From an uncultured Methanobrevibacter sp. (GTDB lineage Archaea; Methanobacteriota; Methanobacteria; Methanobacteriales; Methanobacteriaceae): a stretch of 62,427 nt of DNA. The stretch covers positions 1 through 62,427 of the forward strand of contig NZ_CAMVEE010000006.1 in assembly GCF_947166415.1 (NCBI RefSeq), read 5' to 3'. The notes under the pieces are model-generated. The model was not told where the DNA came from and ran no database searches. It saw only the letters and a list, made by a program, of their open reading frames with translations. The position numbers were made by a program, and so were the translations under genes. Positions 36,384 through 45,391 of the stretch are shown piece after piece (within the stretch, counting starts at the first letter, position 1; each line of letters starts with the position of its first letter).

Positions 36384-37652
36384 ATGTATATAACTGATGA
36401 TCTTATAGACAAAGTAACAGCATCAATGGGTGATTTGGTGGATAATGTCATCAAGGTCGATTTCGATGACATTGAAAGCTATGATTTCCCGCAGGATGTA
36501 CCATTCGGTTTGATGACAGAGCGTCACAATGAATTGTACTGCTTAATTATCAGATTTTCATCTAAACACAAGAATTTCATGTGCATGGGTCCCGGAGCCC
36601 ATCCGAGAAACAAGAAGACCAAAGATGGAAAGGACATTGATCCTCCGTTCTTTGTGAGATGGAAATGGTACAACTACTTTGATGATTCCGTAATTGCATA
36701 TGCAGACCCGGTAATGTTTCACGATGATGACATCACTCTTACATGGTTTGCCGGAAATAAGGATTACTGGCCACTGGAAGACGTTGCAGAAATCATAGAG
36801 AAATTGGCGATTAACCAAGAGGTTATGAATGATAACATAATGTTTTTCGGTTCATCAGGAGGAGGATTTTCCTCAGTGATGCTCGGCGCATTGGTAAAGA
36901 ATTCAAAGGTACTGGTCAACAATCCGCAGATGTTTGTATTGAATTACTATAAAACTCATGTAGATACCTTAATGAACTTATTATGCAAAGAATTTGAAGG
37001 AATTTCTCGAGAGGAGATTATAAGCAAAATCAGATATAGGCTTGATTCAATTGAATTATTTAAAAGGGAGGACTATGCTCCACCTATAACAGCTTATATT
37101 AACATTAAATCATGCAATGATGTGGAATCTCAAATATTCCCATTCATAAAGCAATATTATGATTTTGAAAATCCGGTTTACTTGAATGTTATCTATTATC
37201 ATGATCCTGCTGTGCCGAAGGCACATGACCCCCTTCCGACTCCAGAAACTCTGGACATCATATGGGAATTTGCAGCTAACTATCTGAATAATAGTGAAGA
37301 AACAATAAAGGGTAATGAAGACCGTGTATTGGATAAAAGAAACAGTATTGAAGTATTGACTGATGAACTGACTGATTTAAGATATCAAAACAAACAATTG
37401 AATAGGCACAAGGTTAGATTCAAAAAACAGATTAGTGAATTATCAGATAATAATCGTAAATTGAACTGGAAAGTTGATTCACTTAGAAATTCAAACAATA
37501 GACTGAAAAACGAAATAGAAACCAGAAAAAAAATCCAGAAATCTCAGGCATTTGAGGTAAACAAGTATAAAAAAAATCTGGATGAAATTAAATCCGCAAA
37601 AACATATAGGCTTTGGCAGAAGTTTGCAAAGCTTAAAAGAAAGATTAAATAA
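36384..37652 (+). CDS. Alpha/beta-hydrolase-like glycan-locus protein with long coiled coil
   Basis: The protein has 422 residues. Its first 310 residues are a paralog of 33500-34585: FFGSSGGGFSSVML with Ser158, YYHDPAVPKAHDPLP with Asp and His. Residues 315-405 form a long coiled coil (LRYQNKQLNRHKVRFKKQ and onward). The tail is SAKTYRLWQKFAKLKRKIK, of the same Ser-aromatic-basic type as on neighbours. The conserved Ser, Asp and His in both paralogs support catalysis. The reaction is unknown; deacetylase or acyltransferase are the obvious alternatives. Confidence 0.6.
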   Translation: MYITDDLIDKVTASMGDLVDNVIKVDFDDIESYDFPQDVPFGLMTERHNELYCLIIRFSSKHKNFMCMGPGAHPRNKKTKDGKDIDPPFFVRWKWYNYFDDSVIAYADPVMFHDDDITLTWFAGNKDYWPLEDVAEIIEKLAINQEVMNDNIMFFGSSGGGFSSVMLGALVKNSKVLVNNPQMFVLNYYKTHVDTLMNLLCKEFEGISREEIISKIRYRLDSIELFKREDYAPPITAYINIKSCNDVESQIFPFIKQYYDFENPVYLNVIYYHDPAVPKAHDPLPTPETLDIIWEFAANYLNNSEETIKGNEDRVLDKRNSIEVLTDELTDLRYQNKQLNRHKVRFKKQISELSDNNRKLNWKVDSLRNSNNRLKNEIETRKKIQKSQAFEVNKYKKNLDEIKSAKTYRLWQKFAKLKRKIK

Positions 37653-37667
37653 GGGGGTGTGGTTAAT

Positions 37668-38966
37668 ATGTTTGAAGAGTTATGCAGTAAAAATAAAACA
37701 GTTGCAATTGTAGGATTAGGTTATGTAGGTTTGCCTTTAGCCGTTTTGTTTTCCAAAAAATATGATGTCATAGGTTTCGACATCGATGATGAAAAAATCG
37801 AGTTATATAAAAGGGGAATTGACATGACCTGTGAACTGCCTGAAGGCAGTTTAGAAAATTCAAGCATAAGATTCACATCCGATGAAAATGACCTGAAATC
37901 CGCATCATTCATCATAGTATCTGTTCCAACCCCAATTAATGACAACAACAATCCCGATTTCAGATTCGTCATATCAGCATCAGAGGTTGTAGGAAGAAAT
38001 CTGCAGAAGGATTCCATAGTCGTATATGAGTCAACCGTATATCCCGGTGTGACTGAAGACTTATGCATTCCTATTCTGGAAAATGAATCTAATCTGAAAT
38101 GCATTGATGATTTCAAGGTAGGATATTCTCCTGAAAGGATCAATCCGGGCGATAAGAAAAACAAGGTTGAAAACATTACCAAAATCGTTTCAGGAATCGA
38201 CGATGAATCCCTTGATGTGATTTCTAAAGTCTATGATAATGTTTTGAACAATGGAGTTTATGAAGCCGATTCAATAAAAGTTGCTGAAGCCGCCAAGATT
38301 GTTGAAAACATTACTCGTGACGTTAATATTGCACTTGTAAATGAATTTGCAATGATTTTTGACAAGATGGGAATCAATACTGTGGACGTCATAGAAGCTG
38401 CAGGAACCAAATGGAACTTCCAAAAATATTATCCTGGCCTGGTTGGAGGGCACTGCATAGGTATTGACCCGTATTATCTTCTATACAAAAGCAAAAAATT
38501 GAATTTCAATCCTAAATTGATTGAAGTGAGCAGGGAAATCAATGAAAACCTATCCGATTTCATTATAAAGAATATCATTTATCAGATGATTGAAAATGAT
38601 GTTGTTGTTAAGAAGTCCAAGGTTTTGGTTTTGGGCATAACATTTAAGGAGAATTGCAATGACATCAGAAACAGCAAAATAATCAATGTCATTAATGAAT
38701 TGGATAAATTAGGAATAGATATTACTGTTTCAGACTATTTTGCTGATGAAAATCAAGTCAAAAAGATATATGGAATTGATTTGAAAAATGATTATGATGG
38801 ACAGTATGATGCAGTCATAATCGCGGTGGCTCATGACAGGTATAAGGAAATTACTTATGAGCAACTTGTAAATCTATCAAAAAACAAGCCTATCGTCATA
38901 GACTTGAAATCTATCCTTAGTGAAGACATTAGAAAAAATGAAAATATAAGCTATTGGTCATTATGA
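37668..38966 (+). CDS. Nucleotide-sugar dehydrogenase, TviB/WbpO type
   Basis: The 432-residue protein starts at ATG 37668 after GGGGGTG. It shows AIVGLGYVGLPLAVLFSKKYDVIGFDID, VSVPTPIND, SPERINPGDKKN, and Cys263 in GLVGGHCIGIDPYYL. The C-terminal domain has LGITFKENCNDIRNSK. The ERINPGD pattern and the VGGHCIGIDP context place it with enzymes that oxidise UDP-GlcNAc or UDP-GalNAc (TviB, WbpO). It would provide a third acidic sugar besides glucuronate and ManNAc-uronate. It overlaps no neighbour and is followed by GT2 and GT4 genes on the same strand. Confidence 0.8.
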   Translation: MFEELCSKNKTVAIVGLGYVGLPLAVLFSKKYDVIGFDIDDEKIELYKRGIDMTCELPEGSLENSSIRFTSDENDLKSASFIIVSVPTPINDNNNPDFRFVISASEVVGRNLQKDSIVVYESTVYPGVTEDLCIPILENESNLKCIDDFKVGYSPERINPGDKKNKVENITKIVSGIDDESLDVISKVYDNVLNNGVYEADSIKVAEAAKIVENITRDVNIALVNEFAMIFDKMGINTVDVIEAAGTKWNFQKYYPGLVGGHCIGIDPYYLLYKSKKLNFNPKLIEVSREINENLSDFIIKNIIYQMIENDVVVKKSKVLVLGITFKENCNDIRNSKIINVINELDKLGIDITVSDYFADENQVKKIYGIDLKNDYDGQYDAVIIAVAHDRYKEITYEQLVNLSKNKPIVIDLKSILSEDIRKNENISYWSL

Positions 38967-38984
38967 ATATTTTAAGGGAAAATC

Positions 38985-39953
38985 ATGTCTATTAAAAATA
39001 AAATCTCATTCCACAAAAATACTGAAAGCAAACAAGGAACTTTCAGGGAATATGAAGATGGAATCAGCGTCATCATACCTTCATATAAGGCTCAAAATCA
39101 TATAAAACCCCTTTTGGATTCCCTAGAAAAGCAAACCTTGAATCCGTCAAGTTTTGACTTGATCTTTATTTTAAACGGTGAGCTTGACTCAACAATTTAC
39201 ATTTTAGAGGACTTCATGAAAAGAAATCCTGAACTGAATGTTCTTGTTACATTCACCAGTGTTGGCGGTGTTTCAAATGCAAGGAACCTGGGTCTTTCAA
39301 TTGCAAAAAGGGAATTTGTCACATTTGTCGATGATGATGATTTTATAAGTCCAAATTATTTGAAAAAGCTTTATCAGTATTCCAAGCCAAACAGAATAGT
39401 CATGACCAATTTTATGGACGTGATAGAGGAAACTGGTGAAAAGATAGAATCAAGAGTAGTTCCATTTTCCGTCAGCCAGCACGGATTGATTGAAAATGCT
39501 TATGTTGACTTTCAATCACTAATCAACGTTACAGTTGCAAAAATCATTCCCACATATGCCGCAAAGCAAGTTGAATTCAACACGGCATTAAGAAGTGGAG
39601 TGGACGTATCATACTATTCAAGGCTATATGCCAAATTTGACTTTGAATTTTACTTCATTGATAAAAAAGAAGAAGCCACATATTACAGAATCATCAGATC
39701 CGGGTCAATTTCAAGGCAAAAATTGACTTTTGACTTTAATGTAATTCAAAGGCTGCAGGTCATTGACGATATAAACAGGGCATTCGAATATACTGATGAT
39801 GAAATCAAAATAGATTATTTGAAATTAAGAACACTTGGGCAGTGCAGCTTCATGATCAGATATCTGAGGGAATATCCTGAAGACAAGCAAAGGGTCATTG
39901 ATGAAATTGAAAAGCACAATCTAACATATTTCCCATATGAAAAATTGCCATGA
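38985..39953 (+). CDS. GT2 family glycosyltransferase (compact)
   Basis: The 322-residue protein is a single GT-A domain: SVIIPSYKAQNHIKPLLDSLEKQ, LNGELD in place of the usual DDGS turn, GVSNARNLGLSIAKREFVTFVDDDDF with the metal-binding acidic cluster, then a variant acceptor region (RSGVDVSYYSRLY) and RIIRSGSISRQ. The altered donor turn suggests an unusual nucleotide sugar or loss of activity. It sits in the second set of glycan genes, 18 bp after the dehydrogenase and 30 bp before the GT4. Confidence 0.75.
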   Translation: MSIKNKISFHKNTESKQGTFREYEDGISVIIPSYKAQNHIKPLLDSLEKQTLNPSSFDLIFILNGELDSTIYILEDFMKRNPELNVLVTFTSVGGVSNARNLGLSIAKREFVTFVDDDDFISPNYLKKLYQYSKPNRIVMTNFMDVIEETGEKIESRVVPFSVSQHGLIENAYVDFQSLINVTVAKIIPTYAAKQVEFNTALRSGVDVSYYSRLYAKFDFEFYFIDKKEEATYYRIIRSGSISRQKLTFDFNVIQRLQVIDDINRAFEYTDDEIKIDYLKLRTLGQCSFMIRYLREYPEDKQRVIDEIEKHNLTYFPYEKLP

Positions 39954-39983
39954 GGACTTCATAAATGCCAATGGATGATTTAA

Positions 39984-41321
39984 ATGAGTATTAAGGATAA
40001 GTTTTTAAACAAAAGCAACAGCTTCAAGTTTTATAAGGAAAACTATGAGAAACTGAAAAACAATGAAAAGATTCTTAATGATGAGCTTGAAAAGAGTGGA
40101 AAATCAATCAAATCTTTGAAATCAGAATTGGATTCAAGCAAAAAGGAATGTGACAGCCTTAATGAAAAGATATCTGAGTTAAATAAGTCCATTGAACTTT
40201 TAAAACAAAGGGTGGATTATTCCAATGAGTTTTATAAGACTGATTTGAAAGATTTGAACATTGCATATGTATTAAATTCATTTCCTAACGTTTCAGAAAC
40301 CTTCATTGTTAATGAAGTAAAATGGCTTGTTGAAAATGGATATAATGTTAAGGTCTTCATGAAAACAGATGCCGTGAAATTTGTTGAAATAGACTTTGAA
40401 GTCGATATCATCAAATTCGATTCCATGGAGCATTTGGAAGAGCTGCTGGTGGACAATAAAATTGATATTATGCATACCCATTACGCATTTCCAATCTGCA
40501 ATAACATTACATATCCAATTGCAGAAAAGCTATGCATTCCGTTCACGTTCTTTGCCCATGCCGTAGACATATTTGCTGAAAGAAGCAATGAACTTAACAA
40601 TATAGCTGAAGTAAGCAGATCCAAATATTGCCTGGCCATTTTTACATTAAGTGAATATCATAAGAATTATCTCATTGAGCGCAATGTCCCTGAAAGCAAG
40701 ATAGTCATCACGAAACAGGCTACCGGATATGAAATTGTAGATATAAAGCCTAAATCCAACAAAATTAAAAGAATAATTTCAATTTCAAGATTTGTTGAAA
40801 AGAAAGGTTTGGACGTGTTAATAGATGCCGCCAAAATGCTTGAAGGCGAAGATTTTGTGTTTGAGATATATGGTTTCGGCAAACTCCAATCAGATTTACA
40901 AAAACAAATCGACGATTTGGAGTGCACTAACATTTCTATCAAAGGCGAATTAAAACCCTCTGAAGTTAAAGACATATTGTTGAATTCCGATTTATTGGCA
41001 TCCCCCGTTAGAATAGCTGAAAATGGTGATAGGGACGGTTTTCCAACAGTCATATTTGAAGCTATGGCAAACGGCCTGCCGGTTGTAACAACCAAGGTTT
41101 CGGCAATTCCTGAAATAATCAGCGATTACGACAACGGATTTATCATCGACCCGGAAAATCCTCAACTTTTAGCGGATAAGATTATTGAGATTTCAAAATT
41201 ATCAAATGAAAAGTTATTTGAAATTAGAAAAAAGGCACAGGAAGATGTTAAAAACATTTCAAGTGTTGATAAGACCATGAACAGGTATCTTGATACAATT
41301 AAAGAGAAAATGTGTGATTGA
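39984..41321 (+). CDS. GT4 family glycosyltransferase, paralog of 27932
   Basis: The protein has 445 residues. Its coiled coil (residues 20-75) is longer than in its paralog. The acceptor half has IAYVLNSFPNVSETFIVNEVKWLVENGYNV. The donor half has ISISRFVEKKGLDVLIDAAK, FEIYGFGKL and DGFPTVIFEAMANGLPVVTTKVSAIPEI. Several stretches of ten or more residues are identical to 27932-29170, so the two arose by duplication. Its stop codon directly abuts the ATG of the pyruvyltransferase-like gene. Confidence 0.88.
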   Translation: MSIKDKFLNKSNSFKFYKENYEKLKNNEKILNDELEKSGKSIKSLKSELDSSKKECDSLNEKISELNKSIELLKQRVDYSNEFYKTDLKDLNIAYVLNSFPNVSETFIVNEVKWLVENGYNVKVFMKTDAVKFVEIDFEVDIIKFDSMEHLEELLVDNKIDIMHTHYAFPICNNITYPIAEKLCIPFTFFAHAVDIFAERSNELNNIAEVSRSKYCLAIFTLSEYHKNYLIERNVPESKIVITKQATGYEIVDIKPKSNKIKRIISISRFVEKKGLDVLIDAAKMLEGEDFVFEIYGFGKLQSDLQKQIDDLECTNISIKGELKPSEVKDILLNSDLLASPVRIAENGDRDGFPTVIFEAMANGLPVVTTKVSAIPEIISDYDNGFIIDPENPQLLADKIIEISKLSNEKLFEIRKKAQEDVKNISSVDKTMNRYLDTIKEKMCD

Positions 41322-42611
41322 ATGAAATTTGGATTAATGTGTTATGATTATACAACCAATTTGGGCAATGAAATTCAAAGCATTGCCGCAAGAAGATTCC
41401 TGCCTAAAGTAGATTACTATATAGAGCATGAAAAATTGGAAAGGTTTGATGAGGATATCAACGTTAAGATGATAATGAACGGATGGTATCTTGACTGTCC
41501 GCAGGCATGGCCTCCTTCAGAAAACATTGATCCGTTACTCATTTCAATGCATTTTACGACAAGGACAGAGGAGCGAAAGGCAGCTATACTGACTGATGAA
41601 AGCAGAGATTTTTTCAAAAGACATGGTCCTGTAGGATGCAGGGATTTGCATACTGTGGATTTTTTAAAAGAAAATGACATTGATGCTTTCTTCACCGGCT
41701 GTTTGACTTTAACTTTGGATTCCGGTGCCGATAAAATCAAAACTGAAGATGATGATGGATATATTGTCATCAATGTCAATAATCCGGATGAGGTTTTAAG
41801 TTTCCTAAAGGAAAAAACCGACAGGAGGATTTATGTAATACATCAGGACATGATACCCTCCTATGAAAAGGCTTTTCCTGAAACTATGGGGAGCGGTGTA
41901 TATACTCTGACTTCATTATATGACTATAAAGAGAAACTGTTCATGGCTGAAAACCTGTTGAGGATATATGAAAATGCATATTGCGTCGTCACAGACCGGT
42001 TGCATTGCGCTTTACCGTGTCTGGCTTTTAAAACACCGGTGCTGCTAATCAAAGATGAGCGTATGCAGGAGAGATTTGATGGAATCAGCGAACTTTTGAA
42101 CGTTTCATCATATGACGGATATGTCAATGAATATTCCATTTTTGATGTTGACAATCCCCGCGAAAATCCCAAGGATTATCTTAAAATAAGAAAAGACCTG
42201 ATTGAGAGATGTGAAAAGTTTACAGGACATGTAAATGATTCATGTTATATTGATATATCCTATCAGGAATTGTTGGAAAATAATGCAAAAATATTGTCTA
42301 AAACTTCCTTTGAAACTAGAAATTACATGAAAACTATAGTTAATGATTATAGAAGAAGCATCACTAGATCAGATAGATATCTTGGCATGATTCGTGATTA
42401 TAAAATAGAAATCAGGGACATGGCTTTGAAAAATGAAAATCAAAGTGAAACAATCGCAAATCTCACTAAAAAGATAGATAGCTTGAATGCTAAAGTCGAT
42501 GATTTAAATGATGAAATCAAAAGCAGGGAAAAGATTATAAATGAAATTACTTCTTCAAACAGCTGGAAAGTTACAGCACCTATGAGAAAAATAAAAAAGA
42601 ATTTAAAATGA
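41322..42611 (+). CDS. Polysaccharide pyruvyltransferase-like protein
   Basis: The protein has 429 residues. Residues 1-290 resemble the polysaccharide pyruvyl transferase family (CsaB, PF04230): LMCYDYTTNLGNEIQSIAARRFLP, GPVGCRDLHTVDFLKENDIDAFFTGCLTLTL, then AYCVVTDRLHCALPCLAFKTPVLLI with the conserved RLHC. Residues 330-429 form a coiled coil ending SSNSWKVTAPMRKIKKNLK, the shared tail. It would add pyruvate ketals from phosphoenolpyruvate to a sugar of the polymer, giving negative charge. Confidence 0.78.
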   Translation: MKFGLMCYDYTTNLGNEIQSIAARRFLPKVDYYIEHEKLERFDEDINVKMIMNGWYLDCPQAWPPSENIDPLLISMHFTTRTEERKAAILTDESRDFFKRHGPVGCRDLHTVDFLKENDIDAFFTGCLTLTLDSGADKIKTEDDDGYIVINVNNPDEVLSFLKEKTDRRIYVIHQDMIPSYEKAFPETMGSGVYTLTSLYDYKEKLFMAENLLRIYENAYCVVTDRLHCALPCLAFKTPVLLIKDERMQERFDGISELLNVSSYDGYVNEYSIFDVDNPRENPKDYLKIRKDLIERCEKFTGHVNDSCYIDISYQELLENNAKILSKTSFETRNYMKTIVNDYRRSITRSDRYLGMIRDYKIEIRDMALKNENQSETIANLTKKIDSLNAKVDDLNDEIKSREKIINEITSSNSWKVTAPMRKIKKNLK

Positions 42612-42627
42612 TTATTTTGTGATTCGT

Positions 42628-44388
42628 ATGAAATCATCTGAAATGTATCCTTCAAAATTAATCCAGTCAAATGAGGAAAATACTGGTTATAGGCAATTCA
42701 GAGAAATGGACAACATCAAAAATTCCGATTCGACCTTTGCCCAAACCGGTGAAATCGAACCAAAAAGCGGAAAGCACAAGACACCATCACTGATTCAAGC
42801 AAACCATTTTAATTTCAATATTCCTCATGACTCAAAGATAAAAAGGATTACTGTGGAATTTGCTCACAAATCAACTGGAAATATCGATGTTTCAGCCCCA
42901 ACAGTTGAGCTAATAGGTATTGAAATGAAAAAGGCAAATCCAATCACTGATGATTTGACAAAAAATGCCGTATCCTTCGACGTCAATCTCAGCGTATTTA
43001 AGGTCAACTCACCTAATTTTGGAGTTAGGCTGAAGTATCCTGCCAATAAAAGCGAAAATACTGGAAGCATTATGATTCAATACCTTAAGGTCATTGTCTC
43101 GTATGATGTGCAAGATAAGCTTAAGGGAAAATTAAAATCCAAGGAATTTATAAAAATCACAGATGTTGATGTTGAAGGCACTAGGATATCCTATAAATTT
43201 GAGACATCACCTCTTCTGGATGACGTATTCATTAAAAAGGAGATGTTTGTCGAATACATGAACATTGGAAATGATGATCTGAAATCCGTTCCTGAAAGCA
43301 TTCTGGTCATTCCTCTGATTTCCAATCTGTTGCCAATCGTTTGGCTTTTGGATTGTAAACTGATTGTCAATGAATTGGACAAGGATTATTATGATTCAAT
43401 TCCAAATATGAAGCAGGGATATATGTACATGTACAGGACAGCTCCGTTCAAAGGTGAAATATCTGTCAAATCCTTAAAAAGCAATGAATATGAATATGAA
43501 AACAAGTATTTGGCGCTATTCAGTAACGGCGTCGATTCATTAAATACTGTTCTTAAGTATATTGATAGCAAGCCTATGCTTTTGACTCTTTGGGGTTCTG
43601 ACATTCCATTAGACCATCATGAAGGATGGAATACCATGAAAGATAACATTGACGAATTTGCAAGGGATTTTAATTTGGACAATTTTTATGTAAAATCAGA
43701 TTTCAGAAAGTTCATCAATGTTAACGGGTTATATAATACTTTCAGGCAATATCTGGAGTCTGACAGCAATTGGTGGCATGCAGTACAGCATGGCATAGCC
43801 ATATTGAGCCAGGCAACGGTATTGGCATATATTTTTAAGGTGGAAAAGATACTCTTTGCATCCACTCATGCATATGCAAAGGAAGACCTTTTGAATAAGA
43901 CAAACATTGTTCCATGCGCTTCTTCCCCATTCATAGACAATGAGTTCAGATTTTCAGGCTGCAGCGTCATTCATGATGGCTGTGAGTTCAGCCGTGCTGA
44001 AAAATTGGACAACATAGTTGATTATTCAAATAAGCATGATGCCAGATTCAACATGCATGTATGCTGGTCTGATTTGACCGGAGTCAACTGCAATGTCTGT
44101 GAGAAATGTGCAAGGACCTATATGTACCTGATGGCTTTAGGGGAAAATCCTAATGATTATGGATTCAGCGTAGATGATGAAACTATGCTTCAGGTTGAAA
44201 AGAACTTCAAGGATGTGATTTTCAATAAGAAAAGAATTGCCGGTTGGGCAATTCATTCCCAAACATTGAATTTCTGGAAGGTGAACCAGGATAAATTCAG
44301 GGAAAATGAGGATTATTGGAAAGATACTTGTATAAAGTGGTTTTTGGATTTGGACATTGATGAAATCAAGAACAATTTGGACAGATGA
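42628..44388 (+). CDS. Beta-sandwich plus PP-loop (MurL-like) protein
   Basis: The protein has 586 residues from ATG 42628. Residues 20-170 are strand-rich with a beta-sandwich look (NHFNFNIPHDSKIKRITVEFAHK, KVIVSYDV). Residues about 290-560 contain LALFSNGVDSLNTVLKY, a variant of the PP-loop SGGxDS that binds ATP. They also contain WHAVQHGIAILSQATVLAYIF, LFASTHAYAKED, and NCNVCEKCARTYMYLMALGE, a likely zinc site. The order is like MurL, the muramyl-peptide Glu epimerase, and related ATP-pyrophosphatases. The Gly to Asn change in the loop is unusual. It probably adenylates a carboxylate in surface-polymer synthesis (inference). Confidence 0.6.
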   Translation: MKSSEMYPSKLIQSNEENTGYRQFREMDNIKNSDSTFAQTGEIEPKSGKHKTPSLIQANHFNFNIPHDSKIKRITVEFAHKSTGNIDVSAPTVELIGIEMKKANPITDDLTKNAVSFDVNLSVFKVNSPNFGVRLKYPANKSENTGSIMIQYLKVIVSYDVQDKLKGKLKSKEFIKITDVDVEGTRISYKFETSPLLDDVFIKKEMFVEYMNIGNDDLKSVPESILVIPLISNLLPIVWLLDCKLIVNELDKDYYDSIPNMKQGYMYMYRTAPFKGEISVKSLKSNEYEYENKYLALFSNGVDSLNTVLKYIDSKPMLLTLWGSDIPLDHHEGWNTMKDNIDEFARDFNLDNFYVKSDFRKFINVNGLYNTFRQYLESDSNWWHAVQHGIAILSQATVLAYIFKVEKILFASTHAYAKEDLLNKTNIVPCASSPFIDNEFRFSGCSVIHDGCEFSRAEKLDNIVDYSNKHDARFNMHVCWSDLTGVNCNVCEKCARTYMYLMALGENPNDYGFSVDDETMLQVEKNFKDVIFNKKRIAGWAIHSQTLNFWKVNQDKFRENEDYWKDTCIKWFLDLDIDEIKNNLDR

Positions 44389-44392
44389 TAGG

Positions 44393-45391
44393 ATGACAAA
44401 AATTTCTGTAATATTGCCTGTTTATAATGGAGAAAAGTATATTAAAAAAGCCGTTGATTCTGTTTTGGAACAATCGCTGACTGATTTTGAATTGATCATT
44501 ATAAATGATGGCTCTACAGATTCCACTTTAGATATAATTAACGGATTTGATGATAGAAGAATCATGCTGATTGATCAGGAAAACCTCGGTCCGGGCAATG
44601 CCCGAAACAAAGCATTGGATATTGCCCGTGGGGAATATGTGATGTATCTTGACAGCGATGACTGGTTTTGCCGGGATGCATTTGAAATAGCTTACGGTGA
44701 AGCGAAATCAAAAGACACTGATTTAACTTTTTTTCAAATGATTAACTATGATGATGTAACCCATGAAACATATCCGAATGACTGGTTTGATTTGAAAACT
44801 TTTGATTCAAGCTTTGACGATAGGGTATTCGGGCCTCAGGAAACCAAAGGATCAATTTTTGATTTGTCTGTAGGGGTTTGCCAGAAGATATACAATAGGA
44901 AATTTCTGATTGATATTGATGCCAAGTTTCCGGAAGGAATATTCTTTGAGGACATGCCCTTTTTCTATTATGTTTATCTTAAGGCCACAAGAATTTCGAT
45001 AATACGCCAGTATCTCTATTACAGAAGAAAGCATGACCAGTCAATAACACATGTCGTTGACGAGAAGTTCCTTGATACAGTGCGTGCGGGACAGATATTG
45101 ATGGACATTTTCATCAAAAATGATTGGTATGATACATACAAATTCGATTTGATTGCTTACAAAATTAATGGTCCTCGTTTTGCTTTAAGAGACCTTCCAT
45201 TAAAATGTAAGAAACCAATGTATGAATTAATTAAAAAAGACTACGATGCAATTAAAATGAGTGAATATTATTTTGACTTTTTGGAAAATCTTGGTCCAGT
45301 AAAGAAAAAGTTCTTTGAAGACATAATAATGTCAAACAGCTATGAGGAATTTATGACATTGAACCAGACAAACTCTTCACCTGCAAAGTAG
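44393..45391 (+). CDS. GT2 family glycosyltransferase
   Basis: The 332-residue protein starts at ATG 44393, 5 bp after the preceding stop; earlier in-frame starts lie inside the upstream gene. The GT-A core has SVILPVYNGEKYIKKAVDSVLEQ, INDGSTDS, YLDSDDWF, FPEGIFFEDMPFFYYV and YYRRKHDQSI. The family's helical C-terminus follows. It is the last gene of the plus-strand glycan run. Its final 52 bp overlap the convergent PAP2-like gene, a rather long antisense overlap. Confidence 0.85.
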   Translation: MTKISVILPVYNGEKYIKKAVDSVLEQSLTDFELIIINDGSTDSTLDIINGFDDRRIMLIDQENLGPGNARNKALDIARGEYVMYLDSDDWFCRDAFEIAYGEAKSKDTDLTFFQMINYDDVTHETYPNDWFDLKTFDSSFDDRVFGPQETKGSIFDLSVGVCQKIYNRKFLIDIDAKFPEGIFFEDMPFFYYVYLKATRISIIRQYLYYRRKHDQSITHVVDEKFLDTVRAGQILMDIFIKNDWYDTYKFDLIAYKINGPRFALRDLPLKCKKPMYELIKKDYDAIKMSEYYFDFLENLGPVKKKFFEDIIMSNSYEEFMTLNQTNSSPAK

